Part shown: piece by piece, positions 24,849 through 34,689 of the stretch | Position numbering within the stretch: the first letter of the stretch is position 1 | Layout of the letters: each line of letters opens with the position of its first letter | Assembly: GCA_030789695.1 (NCBI GenBank) | Contig: CM061132.1 | Location: 150,854,597 to 150,918,596 of the forward strand | DNA from: Scilla litardierei | Taxonomy: Eukaryota; Streptophyta; Magnoliopsida; Asparagales; Asparagaceae | Reading direction: 5' to 3' | Length of the DNA stretch: 64,000 nucleotides | Notes under the pieces: model-generated | Told to the model about the DNA's origin: nothing | Seen by the model: the letters and a program-made list of their open reading frames with translations, nothing else | The model's database searches: none | Position numbers and translations under genes: made by a program

Positions 24849-25658
24849 GTGATGGAATATGCTTTGTTGGAAGATTCGTTTGAAGCCAACGTCCGTGATT
24901 ATACAAAACTAATTGACATGTATGCGAATCACAACCGTATAGAAAGTGCAGAGAATGCATTACAAGCCATGAAGAGTAGAGGTTTCCCATGCGATCAAGT
25001 CACCCTGACGGTTCTGATTAACATGTACAGCAAGGCAGGGCACCTTAACAGGGCCAAGGAAACATTCGAAGAGATCCAGCTTCTCGGCCTCCCCCTTGAC
25101 AAAAGAGCATACGGTGCAATGATCATGGCCTATGTTAGGGCTGGAATGCTTGACCTCGCAGAGTTTTTGATGAAAGAGATGGAGGCAAAAGAAATATATG
25201 CTGGAAGAGAGGTCTACAAGGCGCTGCTGAGGGCTTATTCAACTGTCGGCAATGCTGATGGGGCTCAGAGAGTGTTTGACGCCATTCAGTTCGCCAGGAT
25301 TGTTCCTGACAGCAAGCTCTGCGCGCTTCTTATAAATGCATACTGCATGGGAGGTCACAGTGATAAAGCTCTCAGCGTGCTGGAGAACATGAGAAGCGTG
25401 GGTATCAGACCCAACGACAAATGCATTGCCCTCATTTTGGGTGCTTATGAGAGGGAGAACAGCCTTGGCAAAGCGCTGGTCTTTCTGAAGGATCTGGAGG
25501 ATGATGGCATCATGATTGATCAAGAAGCATCGGAGGTCCTAGAACGGTGGTTCCAGAGGCTCGGGGTCAACGACGATGAATTACAGCATGCTCTGGAAAA
25601 ATTGTCCCCTGAGAAGATAAGAAGATTGAAGCTTCTCCGCCAAAACTGTCATCGTTAG
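24849..25658 (+). CDS. PPR protein, exon 2 with six PPR repeats (At1g01970-like)
   Basis: Second and last coding exon, starting with GTG (Val152 of the joined protein) directly after the TTTGTAG acceptor. The ATG one codon later is not a start. After the ALLEDSFEANVR linker there are six consecutive 35-residue PPR units (joined-protein residues 168-377). They begin DYTKLIDMYANHNRIESAEN, QVTLTVLINMYSKAGHLN, KRAYGAMIMAYVRAGM, REVYKALLRAYSTVGN, SKLCALLINAYCMGGHS and DKCIALILGAYEREN. All have P-type length, and there is no E or DYW editing domain. A C-terminal tail follows (EVLERWFQRLGVNDDEL ... RRLKLLRQNCHR). The frame is intact with no stops or frameshifts, and base composition is higher in GC than the flanks. 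Predicted role: sequence-specific RNA binding in chloroplast or mitochondrion (family knowledge; target unknown). Confidence 0.9.
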   Translation: MMEYALLEDSFEANVRDYTKLIDMYANHNRIESAENALQAMKSRGFPCDQVTLTVLINMYSKAGHLNRAKETFEEIQLLGLPLDKRAYGAMIMAYVRAGMLDLAEFLMKEMEAKEIYAGREVYKALLRAYSTVGNADGAQRVFDAIQFARIVPDSKLCALLINAYCMGGHSDKALSVLENMRSVGIRPNDKCIALILGAYERENSLGKALVFLKDLEDDGIMIDQEASEVLERWFQRLGVNDDELQHALEKLSPEKIRRLKLLRQNCHR

Positions 25659-25779
25659 AAAGAAGGCTGTTGAAGATTGATCTTCACAAGCGTACTTAAT
25701 AGATAAAATTGAATTCATAAACAAGGGAATCATTTTGGTGCAGCTTGCAGACGGTGAAGATGTTTATTTGGCGAGTAAA

Positions 25780-26125
25780 CAGAAGTGAGAATCTTGCCAG
25801 TAAAGCGTCTTGGGTTAATACTTCTCCATAGCATTTGCTGTGGAGGGTGGTATTAAAACTCTCAAGGTTTAAGACTTCTAATTAATACCCAATCCAAAAA
25901 TGTCTTCAAATAGATAAAAAAAAATTGGTTTAAAGGCTGAGATATCTTCCTTGTTTTTGCAGGAGGCTAGGGTGTCGTCAACAAACTGTAAGGTACTAAC
26001 ATGGCTAAGTTCACCCCCAAAGGTTCATGTCATAACCGAATCTAGTGCCGTTGGCATTGGTGATCATTCTGTTGAGGAAGTGTTCGTATCACCTTCTTTA
26101 AGTCAACTTCTTAAAGCCAAGTAAC
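25780..26125 (-). pseudogene. LINE reverse transcriptase fragment (VDD motif)
   Basis: On the minus strand a short piece of non-LTR RT is readable: HFLNRMITNANGTRFGYDMN, then VSTLQFVDDTLASC, then LFEDIFGLGIN. It matches the plant LINE order 'hLxFADDTLhF ... hhxxFExxSGLxINxxKS'. The catalytic box reads VDD at 25971-25990, where FADD is usual. Stops occur before and after it. It lies 120 bp after the PPR stop codon, in what should be the 3' UTR or flank of that gene. Confidence 0.65.
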
Positions 26126-26322
26126 TCTAGATCTTTGGTGGTAGACTTCTTCATCCCTATTATTCAGGTTCAAATAGGACTCGTGAGGTTCATTTTTTAA
26201 GAGACATGGAGTACGGTCAGTGGCGTAACCAGGATTTATTTTTGCCCTGGGCGAAAATAAAGATCAAGTAAAGAATATTTTTTATAGTATGCATTCTGTA
26301 TTAGCATATGAATGCATGCTGT

Positions 26323-28713
26323 TGTAACGACCCGCTCTCGGGGGCCCGTTACTTATTTGGTTTATTCGCAGGTTCCGCAGTTTACCAGTGAAATCAGCAT
26401 AGCCACAACTCAGAGATGTATCACAATACTCAAACCAGCTTTACAGGCGTTATTACAGTCCAAATTAAAGTACAACAACAATCAGCACTCTCTCTCACAA
26501 ATACATAAAGGAAGTACAGAAAGGAAATGCGGAAAAGGAAATACACAGTACAACACACACACCAACAGAAAAGTAGCTAAAACTCTGCCGCTTCTGGGTC
26601 AATGTAGCCTGCTCGATCTCTGGGGCAATCTCCTCGATCTGGTCTTCGTCTGCCGGTGCCATAAATGGAACCGAAGGTAAGACACAACAATTCTAGCGAT
26701 AGAAAAAGAGGAGTGCACAAATATGGAGCAGTCTATAGTAAACAAGTGCGGAAAGTAAAACAGGGACAGACAAGCATGCAAGTGCGATAAGTAAAGTACA
26801 TCTAGTCAAGCATGCAAGGGTGACAAGTAAAGTAAAGGTGACTGAGCAAGTAACGTACAAGAATAACCATAACGATAGCAATGACAATAGCAATAAGGAG
26901 AGTAATTGTGCCTATTCTAGTTTGTGACTTATAACGGGAAGTACAGTGAGCAACCAAGAGGCCAACTCTTGCCGCGGGTGCTACCCGGGCGAACCAATTC
27001 TCTGAGTACTGTGTAATAAACTGTGATCTGTGATCTGTGATGGTTGTCACCGGCACTGTTATGGGTTGCTAGAACCCGCACGGTGACAACAAAGTCTGGA
27101 CTAGTCGCTCCCGCACTTCCGCAATTATAAGTTACCCCAAAACCCGGTGCAGTGCTAACTACTGTTAATCATTCAATTTCAATATGACATTCCAGCAGTA
27201 TGATGTCAGTGCAGTATATCACTCAGTCACTGTGTTGCAATACGGTATGTCAATCTGTTGTTCCAAAAGTAAAGCTGTTCACATGCATTAACAACACTTC
27301 AAAGATCTTCGCTTGTTGAAAAGTCAAGGCAGAAACCTCAAGAGAGAATGTCAGTCTTGAGCAATGATTTGAAGTCCAACAACTAAGTCACCGATCCATG
27401 CTTCGAGCATGCGGTATTCCCACTATTACACTATTTTCCATTACGTACACTATCTAAATTTCTAAGGGTAGAATTTACTGTGACTTACACTTTCAGAATG
27501 GTGTAGCAAGACGAGGATGGAGTTAGAGCGCGGGGAGTGGTGCCTGCAAACACAAGAAGATATCAGCTAACGGCTACACTAATTATTATCTACTTTAATT
27601 GGGTGTTTTGATTTTCGAAACTGGTTGAAACGGTGATGAAAAGTGTTCTAAATTTTTATATAGGCTATATATGATAAAAATAGTTTTACGGTAAGAGGGA
27701 ATATTTTTCTGAAGTCTATAGTAATTTTTATAATTTTTAGAAACTCAAAACTAGTTTAAAAACCCAAATTATTTAAGTGACGCGTATCTTCCGTAAATTG
27801 TTCCGGGAGTAATACTCATCGGAAATACTCGAATGAACAGTCAAAATGACCGTCTCGAGGTTTACTTTCACATATAATTTTCTCACGTATTATTGTGAGT
27901 GAAAACAGCGAGTTACGATTTTTAGAAAGATTTATACGTATTTAAATTTTAGGTTCAAAAAATGATTCTGGGAAAAGTAGGCGTCTGCTCGCAGTGAGAC
28001 TAGCGCCATTGGGTCCGGAATATCGTTTCTGATTTTCTAGAGCTATCCGCACATTTTTCTGGTCCCTGTATAATTAGTTATGGGTTTATAACCAATTAAC
28101 CCTATTTAATAATTAATTAAAATAATCGAAATTACGAAATTCATTCGAATTTACGATAATGCCACAGCGTTTTACTGTGCCTCTTCGATCTCGTTGTGCT
28201 GAGGGGGGAGGTGCTCGGCGGCGAGAGGAGGCAGGAGGCGGAGGCGAAGGCGGAGGCGGAGGCGCTGGGTCGGAGGGCGTCGGGGAGATGGCGGGGACGG
28301 CGGCGGCGTGAGGGGATGCCGGAGCAGCGGCGGGCCTCGGGGGCCGCTGTCGGGGCGGTGGAGGAGCACGGGTCGGGGGGCTGCTGCGGCGTGGTCGGAG
28401 GGCGAACGAGGCGGAGGGGCGACGGTCGTCGGAGTAGAGGGGCGGAGGGCGAACGGCTCCGGTGGAAGGTCGGGGGCGGGGGGCTGCTGCGGAGCGTCGG
28501 AAGGTGGGGGTTGCTGTGGCGGGCTCCGGCGGGGACGACGGCGGCTGACGACGGCGGGGGGTAGGGCGGAGGAAGCGGCGGCGGAGGCGCTGTCGGGGGT
28601 CGTGGCCGTCGGAGCAGCGGCTTCGGCGGACGGCGGGGCGACGTCGCGGCGGCTGACGGCGGCGTCGCTGAGGGGACGCGGGGGTTCGCCGGCGGCGGAG
28701 GGTGGTCGGAGCC

Positions 28714-28778
<65 letters not shown>

Positions 28779-29608
28779 GAGGCGGGAGATAGAGAGAGGA
28801 TGATGGCGTGCAAAAATTAAGCAGCGGCCTGTATTTCGAAATAACGGAGAGAGAGAAGGAGATTAACTGTGTGTGAGTTCGGTTAGAAACTGTGGGGGTT
28901 TAAATAGGGTTATCTTGATGGCACTTTTGTAATAAGGGGGAGACACGAATTTAATGGAGGGATGAGCGTTGGATCTGAAATCATTTCAGATCCAACCAAC
29001 AAAACGGTGGGTTGAATAGGGGTAGAAGTAAAAGAGTTAAAATTTAATTAGTAATTGTAAAAAGGTCATTAGTGATTGTAATTAGCAAAGCGGTGAAATA
29101 CAGACGCGTTTTCACAAACGACTCCGAAAAATTACGAAAACATACCCACGGGTTCGTATCATCGCGAGGATCGCGAATACAAGATCCGTTTTGGGATTTG
29201 AGCTACGAAAATACTAGTTTTAGGCAAAAACGTTTAGAAAGCGGGTATACAGGTTCTAGGCTGAAATGATATCGGAAAATTATGAAATTAATGTGAGTAG
29301 CCCTAAATGGTCATAGGATGCTACTGTAGAAGTTTGAAAACGTTTTGAATACGTTTGAATAGAAAATAAATTCGTCGAATCAAAACGGTAATTTTGGAAG
29401 ATGAATTTTAACAGAAATGTTTTGGGCATTTGAGGAAATCTGAAATTGCTGAAACACAATACGATAAGTCTAGTGCTCTAAAATATTTTTAAAAGAATTT
29501 TTGAAATCAGTTTTGATATACAACTCCTAACCAACCATTATAAAGAAGATTTAGAATAAAAATACGTTAAGTACGTATTTGAAGTGTTTGAAAATACAGG
29601 CCGTTACA
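26323..29608 (-). repeat. LTR, left copy (3' LTR in sense orientation), 3286 bp
   Basis: It matches the right copy at 32246-35519 almost base for base. By eye I found two substitutions (27014 T versus 32937 C; 27692 T versus 33615 C). A (GA)n run is 12 bp longer here, which accounts for the whole length difference. A very GC-rich island of about 530 bp (28190-28715) next to the GA run lies inside otherwise AT-rich sequence. The island keeps several frames open on both strands by composition alone. Confidence 0.95.
28716..28777 (+). repeat. (GA)31 microsatellite in the left LTR
   Basis: A pure GA run of 62 bp at the edge of the GC-rich island. On the sense (minus) strand it is a CT run, like the pyrimidine-rich leaders of many plant transcripts. 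The right LTR has (GA)25 at the same place. Confidence 0.95.
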
Positions 29609-29626
29609 TTCTACCCTCCTTAAAAT
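29609..29626 (-). other. Polypurine tract of the young LTR element
   Basis: In minus sense the sequence reads TTTTAAGGAGGGTAGAA immediately before the TGTAACGG that opens the LTR. The preceding text GAATTCCGAGGACGGAAT resembles the usual 3' end of plant chromovirus pol. Together these fix the minus orientation. Confidence 0.8.
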
Positions 29627-30003
29627 AATTCCGTCCTCGGAATTCAGAAGATCGGTAATCGCCTAAGCAATTCAGACGATCGACCGGAAGGTTTGATGAA
29701 CGACCACGACATAGGAAAATAAGTTGTTAATAGCATGAAATAAAACGTGATATCACATCATTTAAGAAATCAAAAGACGAATACATGAATACATATTATT
29801 ACCATAGTTTCCGTAACTAGTCCCGACCAGTATTATCATAATAATTATTTTGACTTTTCAAGTCGCCAAGGATTAATATGGCATTACATGAAAATGATAA
29901 TTATTATAATAACATTCGTTCGAACTTGGAACCCGAGGTGATAAGTCAGTAGCAAGCTTATTGAACAACATAACATAAAGATCATAAAGTCTAAAATTAC
30001 AAC

Positions 30004-30675
30004 TCATGGCATTAATGAATACTGGTACCTAGCCAAGCAAATCATCGCCATAGCATACATAAACGTAAGGCCTAAAGCTAATGCATTCGCGCTGCTACAA
30101 CTTAACCAGCCGAACACAAATGACTTCATCTGCCATGCTACCAAATTACAAGTCAATATCCAGATTGACACGTATAGGCAAATGTAAGGCCAATTCTCGC
30201 GGGTCAAGATCATTGCTACCACTTCTTCCAGCAGTTTCCATAACATCCAACAAGAAGCCCACATCCTAGCCGTCTCCCAAATCCGAGCACAATACGGACA
30301 TCCAAAATCAAAACCTAAGGCCAAAAGCAAGCCAATAATCGTCGCCAATAATACTAGATGCCAACACCAATGGTCGATATCTACTGCCATCACCATCATC
30401 CCTAAGCAGTTCAACGACCAAAAAGTTATGAATCCACAAACACGAAGGGGCAGCCCTAAGAGGGAATCGAAGCTGGGCAGCTCAAGGGGGAAGAACCAGA
30501 AAAAGGAGCTCCCAAGAATACCAAGAGCGGCGGGTTCCCAATATCCCGACCACACGGGAATAGCGAGGGCGACAGTGAGGGCTGTCACTAAGCCCAACAA
30601 TCTCCAGGGTCGTCGACGGGCCATCGGAGGCTGGCGATCCGCGGCGGCGAGGGCTGCGACTGGCTGTCGATCCAT
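30004..30675 (-). CDS. Unrecognised 223-residue multi-pass membrane protein inside the LTR element
   Basis: An uninterrupted ORF in the sense direction of the element, sitting where RT and integrase would normally be. The ATG is in a near-ideal context (GCCGCCATGG). The N-terminus is Ala/Arg-rich (MDRQPVAALAAADRQ, then RRRPWRLLG). About five or six hydrophobic segments follow, including LGLVTALTVALAIPVW, ILGSSFFWFFPLELP, CGFITFWSLNCLGMMVMAV, LVLLATIIGLLLALGF, ICLYVSIWILTCNLVAW and ALALGLTFMYAMAMICLA. Trp, Met and Cys are frequent. I see no gag, pol or env motif and do not recognise the family. It may be a captured host first exon with its leader, a host pseudogene fragment read by chance, or an accessory element ORF. 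An intact 672-bp frame in a very young element fits either a recent capture or selection. Expression is unknown. Confidence 0.5.
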   Translation of the reverse strand: MDRQPVAALAAADRQPPMARRRPWRLLGLVTALTVALAIPVWSGYWEPAALGILGSSFFWFFPLELPSFDSLLGLPLRVCGFITFWSLNCLGMMVMAVDIDHWCWHLVLLATIIGLLLALGFDFGCPYCARIWETARMWASCWMLWKLLEEVVAMILTRENWPYICLYVSIWILTCNLVAWQMKSFVFGWLSCSSANALALGLTFMYAMAMICLARYQYSLMP

Positions 30676-31045
30676 GGCGGCGAGGCACGACGGCTGCGAC
30701 TGCGAGACGTGGCGGGGGCCTCCGGGATGGAGCGGAGCTACGGATGAGGCCGGAGGAGCTCGGGCGAGAGGTGGAGGTGAGTTGGGGCGAAGGGGGAGCC
30801 GTGGGAATGACTTGGTGAGGAAGGAGAGGGGGGTTTAAGAAGAGGGAAAAAAAAGGTGAGGGTTTGAAAAGGCGCGCCGAAAGTAGGCAATAGGGTAGGG
30901 TAGGGTTAGGCGGGAACGGAGCTCGAGGCGAGGAAGATGACAAAATCAATAATGAGGGGAGGTGGTAGGCGTGGAACAAAATCGGGTACAAGATGAAAGC
31001 ATGGTCTAGAAGAGAAACACGAACTCAAGAAGGATGCAATAATGC
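30676..31045 (-). other. Leader-like pyrimidine-rich segment upstream of the membrane-protein ORF
   Basis: In the sense direction this stretch is rich in C and T (CCTAACCCTACCCTACCC, TTTTTTTTCCCTC, CCCCCCTCTCC) and then becomes GC-rich just before the ATG at 30675. This is the usual make-up of a plant 5' UTR or promoter-proximal region, and it is unlike the protease text upstream. It probably belongs to the same foreign insert as the ORF. The overlapping Pro/Ser-rich open frame (30482-30991) looks compositional. Confidence 0.4.
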
Positions 31046-31059
31046 AACAGCCTACACGT

Positions 31060-31421
31060 CGGGTCTGGCTCGATACTCCACTGGTCCTTCTGATCGGCTT
31101 TTGCTGAGGAACACGAACTTTGGATGATTGGGTATATCGATTTCTACCCTCCTTTGACGACAGTCAATGGTGGCATGAAATGATCTCAACCAGTCCATCC
31201 CAAGAAGTCGGCAAAGAGATCTCGTCTACAAATCACAACAGATCATTGGAGGCACCCGCTGGTAACCGGTAGGGAACTGCCAGCGGTCTCGACCTTCCAA
31301 CGAGAAGTCAGAGGTTCAACAGTGATAGCATGTGTTTGAACGAAACGACTGGCCAAGAAGCAATGTGTAGCTACTGAGTCGAACAGTGTGAGGGCAGGTT
31401 TACCGGCTATTAAGACGGTAC
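31060..31421 (-). pseudogene. Retrotransposon aspartic protease relic
   Basis: Minus-strand text reads GTVLIAGKPALTLFDSVATH, with the catalytic box DSVAT in place of the usual DSGAT. SRFVQTHAITVEPL follows, and after a TAG stop near 31225 comes LGMDWLRSFHATIDCRQRRV and PNHPKFVFL. This is the order of the plant Ty3/gypsy RVP_2-type protease (flap-side ILGMDWL block included). The Gly-to-Val change in the active site and the stop suggest the enzyme is inactive in this copy. Sequence similarity stops at about 31050, where the foreign segment begins. Confidence 0.75.
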
Positions 31422-31497
31422 CTACCGTGATAAGAATCAAGTCTAAGCTTACGATTTCTAAATATTAGAGCATGTAGCTTAGTGAAAAATCACATAC
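31422..31497 (-). other. 76-nt intron-like segment between gag tail and protease
   Basis: In minus sense the segment begins GTATGTGATTTTT and ends CTTATCACGGTAG, with T/A-rich interior and branch-point-like CTAAT and CTTAG words. Unspliced, the frame hits TGA two codons in. Removing exactly these 76 nt joins GTAATCATAG to GTACCGTCTTAATAG and reads VIIGTVLIAGKPALTLFDS, the expected continuous gag-protease text. The length is not a multiple of three, so frame restoration depends on excision. This is a prediction. It could instead be an insertion that happens to match splice consensus. Confidence 0.55.
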
Positions 31498-31690
31498 CTA
31501 TGATTACTTGGCCCGTAGCTTCGGCTTCTTCCACTGTCATGGTATAAGCTTGGCGTCTCTGGGGCGCCTGTCGTGGAGTCTGCTGGTACACTTGCTGCTG
31601 AGGAGGGAGTAGTTGACGTTGCTGAGCAGATGGTGATGGTCGCTTCCGTTGTGGAACTCGAACTTCTGGTGGTCGAAAATTCGAACGCTA
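31498..31690 (-). pseudogene. Gag C-terminal tail remnant
   Basis: Minus-strand text gives a Pro/Gln/Arg-rich segment (RPPEVRVPQRKRPSPSAQQR, then QQQVYQQTPRQAPQRR). It ends AYTMTVEEAEATGQVIIG, matching the 'VYxMTQEEADA' gag-protease junction of plant gypsy elements. No zinc knuckle or main gag domain is seen upstream, so most of gag is deleted. Confidence 0.6.
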
Positions 31691-31908
31691 CTCTCCGTAG
31701 CCAGAGTTCAAGCGTAGAAAGATTCTAAGAAGGTCAATCGAAAGGTCATCAAGCTAAAAGAAGGGTGATAGTGATGAAGATCGATGGCGTTACATAATCA
31801 TGATTCACGTCCTTGCGGTCCAGCGGACACGGTCAGGGAAGTGACTAAGCTAGGATCACTTATGCCCAGTCTAGCCAGGTCGATCCACAGACTTTAGCCA
31901 AGCACATT

Positions 31909-31964
31909 GACCGGTATCATGGTCCATTGAAGGAAGGACCGGTATCATGGTCCATTGAAGGAAG
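31909..31964 (+). repeat. 28-bp perfect tandem duplication
   Basis: GACCGGTATCATGGTCCATT plus GAAGGAAG occurs twice in a row at 31909-31936 and 31937-31964. It lies in the untranslated part of the LTR element between its PBS and the gag tail. The surrounding 31700-32223 shows no coding signal. Confidence 0.95.
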
Positions 31965-32223
31965 ATATCATTCATACGAGTGCCACCGATACAAAAGATT
32001 TTTCTTATTAACATCTAATTATTCCTATCAAGATTTTTTTTTTTGGTTTTGTTAACGACTTTTTATTAAGGCGAGATATGTTAACTCCATTGGGGCTCTC
32101 CGAGATGTTCACGTCCATCATTCGGGTGTCAAACCTGCATTCAAAGAAAAAATGTCAGCTCAGTCGAGTATCGTGTACGATACATCCTGGTTTCACTATA
32201 CTGTTCACGAGGTATTTTGCACG

Positions 32224-32241
32224 GACCTGCGTGTGCCGCCA
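32224..32241 (-). other. Probable primer-binding site of the young LTR element
   Basis: In minus sense TGGCGGCACACGCAGG starts 4 nt beyond the end of the sense 5' LTR (32246). PBS sequences start TGG because tRNAs end CCA. It is not the initiator-Met type, and I cannot assign the tRNA. Confidence 0.55.
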
Positions 32242-32245
32242 AAAC

Positions 32246-34636
32246 TGTAACGACCCGCTCTCGGGGGCCCGTTACTTATTTGGTTTATTCGCAGGTTCCG
32301 CAGTTTACCAGTGAAATCAGCATAGCCACAACTCAGAGATGTATCACAATACTCAAACCAGCTTTACAGGCGTTATTACAGTCCAAATTAAAGTACAACA
32401 ACAATCAGCACTCTCTCTCACAAATACATAAAGGAAGTACAGAAAGGAAATGCGGAAAAGGAAATACACAGTACAACACACACACCAACAGAAAAGTAGC
32501 TAAAACTCTGCCGCTTCTGGGTCAATGTAGCCTGCTCGATCTCTGGGGCAATCTCCTCGATCTGGTCTTCGTCTGCCGGTGCCATAAATGGAACCGAAGG
32601 TAAGACACAACAATTCTAGCGATAGAAAAAGAGGAGTGCACAAATATGGAGCAGTCTATAGTAAACAAGTGCGGAAAGTAAAACAGGGACAGACAAGCAT
32701 GCAAGTGCGATAAGTAAAGTACATCTAGTCAAGCATGCAAGGGTGACAAGTAAAGTAAAGGTGACTGAGCAAGTAACGTACAAGAATAACCATAACGATA
32801 GCAATGACAATAGCAATAAGGAGAGTAATTGTGCCTATTCTAGTTTGTGACTTATAACGGGAAGTACAGTGAGCAACCAAGAGGCCAACTCTTGCCGCGG
32901 GTGCTACCCGGGCGAACCAATTCTCTGAGTACTGTGCAATAAACTGTGATCTGTGATCTGTGATGGTTGTCACCGGCACTGTTATGGGTTGCTAGAACCC
33001 GCACGGTGACAACAAAGTCTGGACTAGTCGCTCCCGCACTTCCGCAATTATAAGTTACCCCAAAACCCGGTGCAGTGCTAACTACTGTTAATCATTCAAT
33101 TTCAATATGACATTCCAGCAGTATGATGTCAGTGCAGTATATCACTCAGTCACTGTGTTGCAATACGGTATGTCAATCTGTTGTTCCAAAAGTAAAGCTG
33201 TTCACATGCATTAACAACACTTCAAAGATCTTCGCTTGTTGAAAAGTCAAGGCAGAAACCTCAAGAGAGAATGTCAGTCTTGAGCAATGATTTGAAGTCC
33301 AACAACTAAGTCACCGATCCATGCTTCGAGCATGCGGTATTCCCACTATTACACTATTTTCCATTACGTACACTATCTAAATTTCTAAGGGTAGAATTTA
33401 CTGTGACTTACACTTTCAGAATGGTGTAGCAAGACGAGGATGGAGTTAGAGCGCGGGGAGTGGTGCCTGCAAACACAAGAAGATATCAGCTAACGGCTAC
33501 ACTAATTATTATCTACTTTAATTGGGTGTTTTGATTTTCGAAACTGGTTGAAACGGTGATGAAAAGTGTTCTAAATTTTTATATAGGCTATATATGATAA
33601 AAATAGTTTTACGGCAAGAGGGAATATTTTTCTGAAGTCTATAGTAATTTTTATAATTTTTAGAAACTCAAAACTAGTTTAAAAACCCAAATTATTTAAG
33701 TGACGCGTATCTTCCGTAAATTGTTCCGGGAGTAATACTCATCGGAAATACTCGAATGAACAGTCAAAATGACCGTCTCGAGGTTTACTTTCACATATAA
33801 TTTTCTCACGTATTATTGTGAGTGAAAACAGCGAGTTACGATTTTTAGAAAGATTTATACGTATTTAAATTTTAGGTTCAAAAAATGATTCTGGGAAAAG
33901 TAGGCGTCTGCTCGCAGTGAGACTAGCGCCATTGGGTCCGGAATATCGTTTCTGATTTTCTAGAGCTATCCGCACATTTTTCTGGTCCCTGTATAATTAG
34001 TTATGGGTTTATAACCAATTAACCCTATTTAATAATTAATTAAAATAATCGAAATTACGAAATTCATTCGAATTTACGATAATGCCACAGCGTTTTACTG
34101 TGCCTCTTCGATCTCGTTGTGCTGAGGGGGGAGGTGCTCGGCGGCGAGAGGAGGCAGGAGGCGGAGGCGAAGGCGGAGGCGGAGGCGCTGGGTCGGAGGG
34201 CGTCGGGGAGATGGCGGGGACGGCGGCGGCGTGAGGGGATGCCGGAGCAGCGGCGGGCCTCGGGGGCCGCTGTCGGGGCGGTGGAGGAGCACGGGTCGGG
34301 GGGCTGCTGCGGCGTGGTCGGAGGGCGAACGAGGCGGAGGGGCGACGGTCGTCGGAGTAGAGGGGCGGAGGGCGAACGGCTCCGGTGGAAGGTCGGGGGC
34401 GGGGGGCTGCTGCGGAGCGTCGGAAGGTGGGGGTTGCTGTGGCGGGCTCCGGCGGGGACGACGGCGGCTGACGACGGCGGGGGGTAGGGCGGAGGAAGCG
34501 GCGGCGGAGGCGCTGTCGGGGGTCGTGGCCGTCGGAGCAGCGGCTTCGGCGGACGGCGGGGCGACGTCGCGGCGGCTGACGGCGGCGTCGCTGAGGGGAC
34601 GCGGGGGTTCGCCGGCGGCGGAGGGTGGTCGGAGCC

Positions 34637-34689
<53 letters not shown>

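Noticed and set aside
28172..28820. Long open frames on both strands in the GC-rich part of the LTR (and the mirror set at 34095-34731)
   Set aside because: Composition explains them: very high GC and a GA microsatellite leave few stops on either strand. The translations are poly Ser-Leu, Arg-Glu, Pro/Ala or Gly/Arg-rich without domains, and both LTRs show the same set.
30482..30991. 169-codon minus-strand ORF overlapping the membrane-protein ORF
   Set aside because: Pro/Ser/Arg-rich, overlaps the leader-like C/T-rich stretch and continues into the membrane ORF in another frame. The 223-codon frame has the better start context and a structured hydrophobic pattern.
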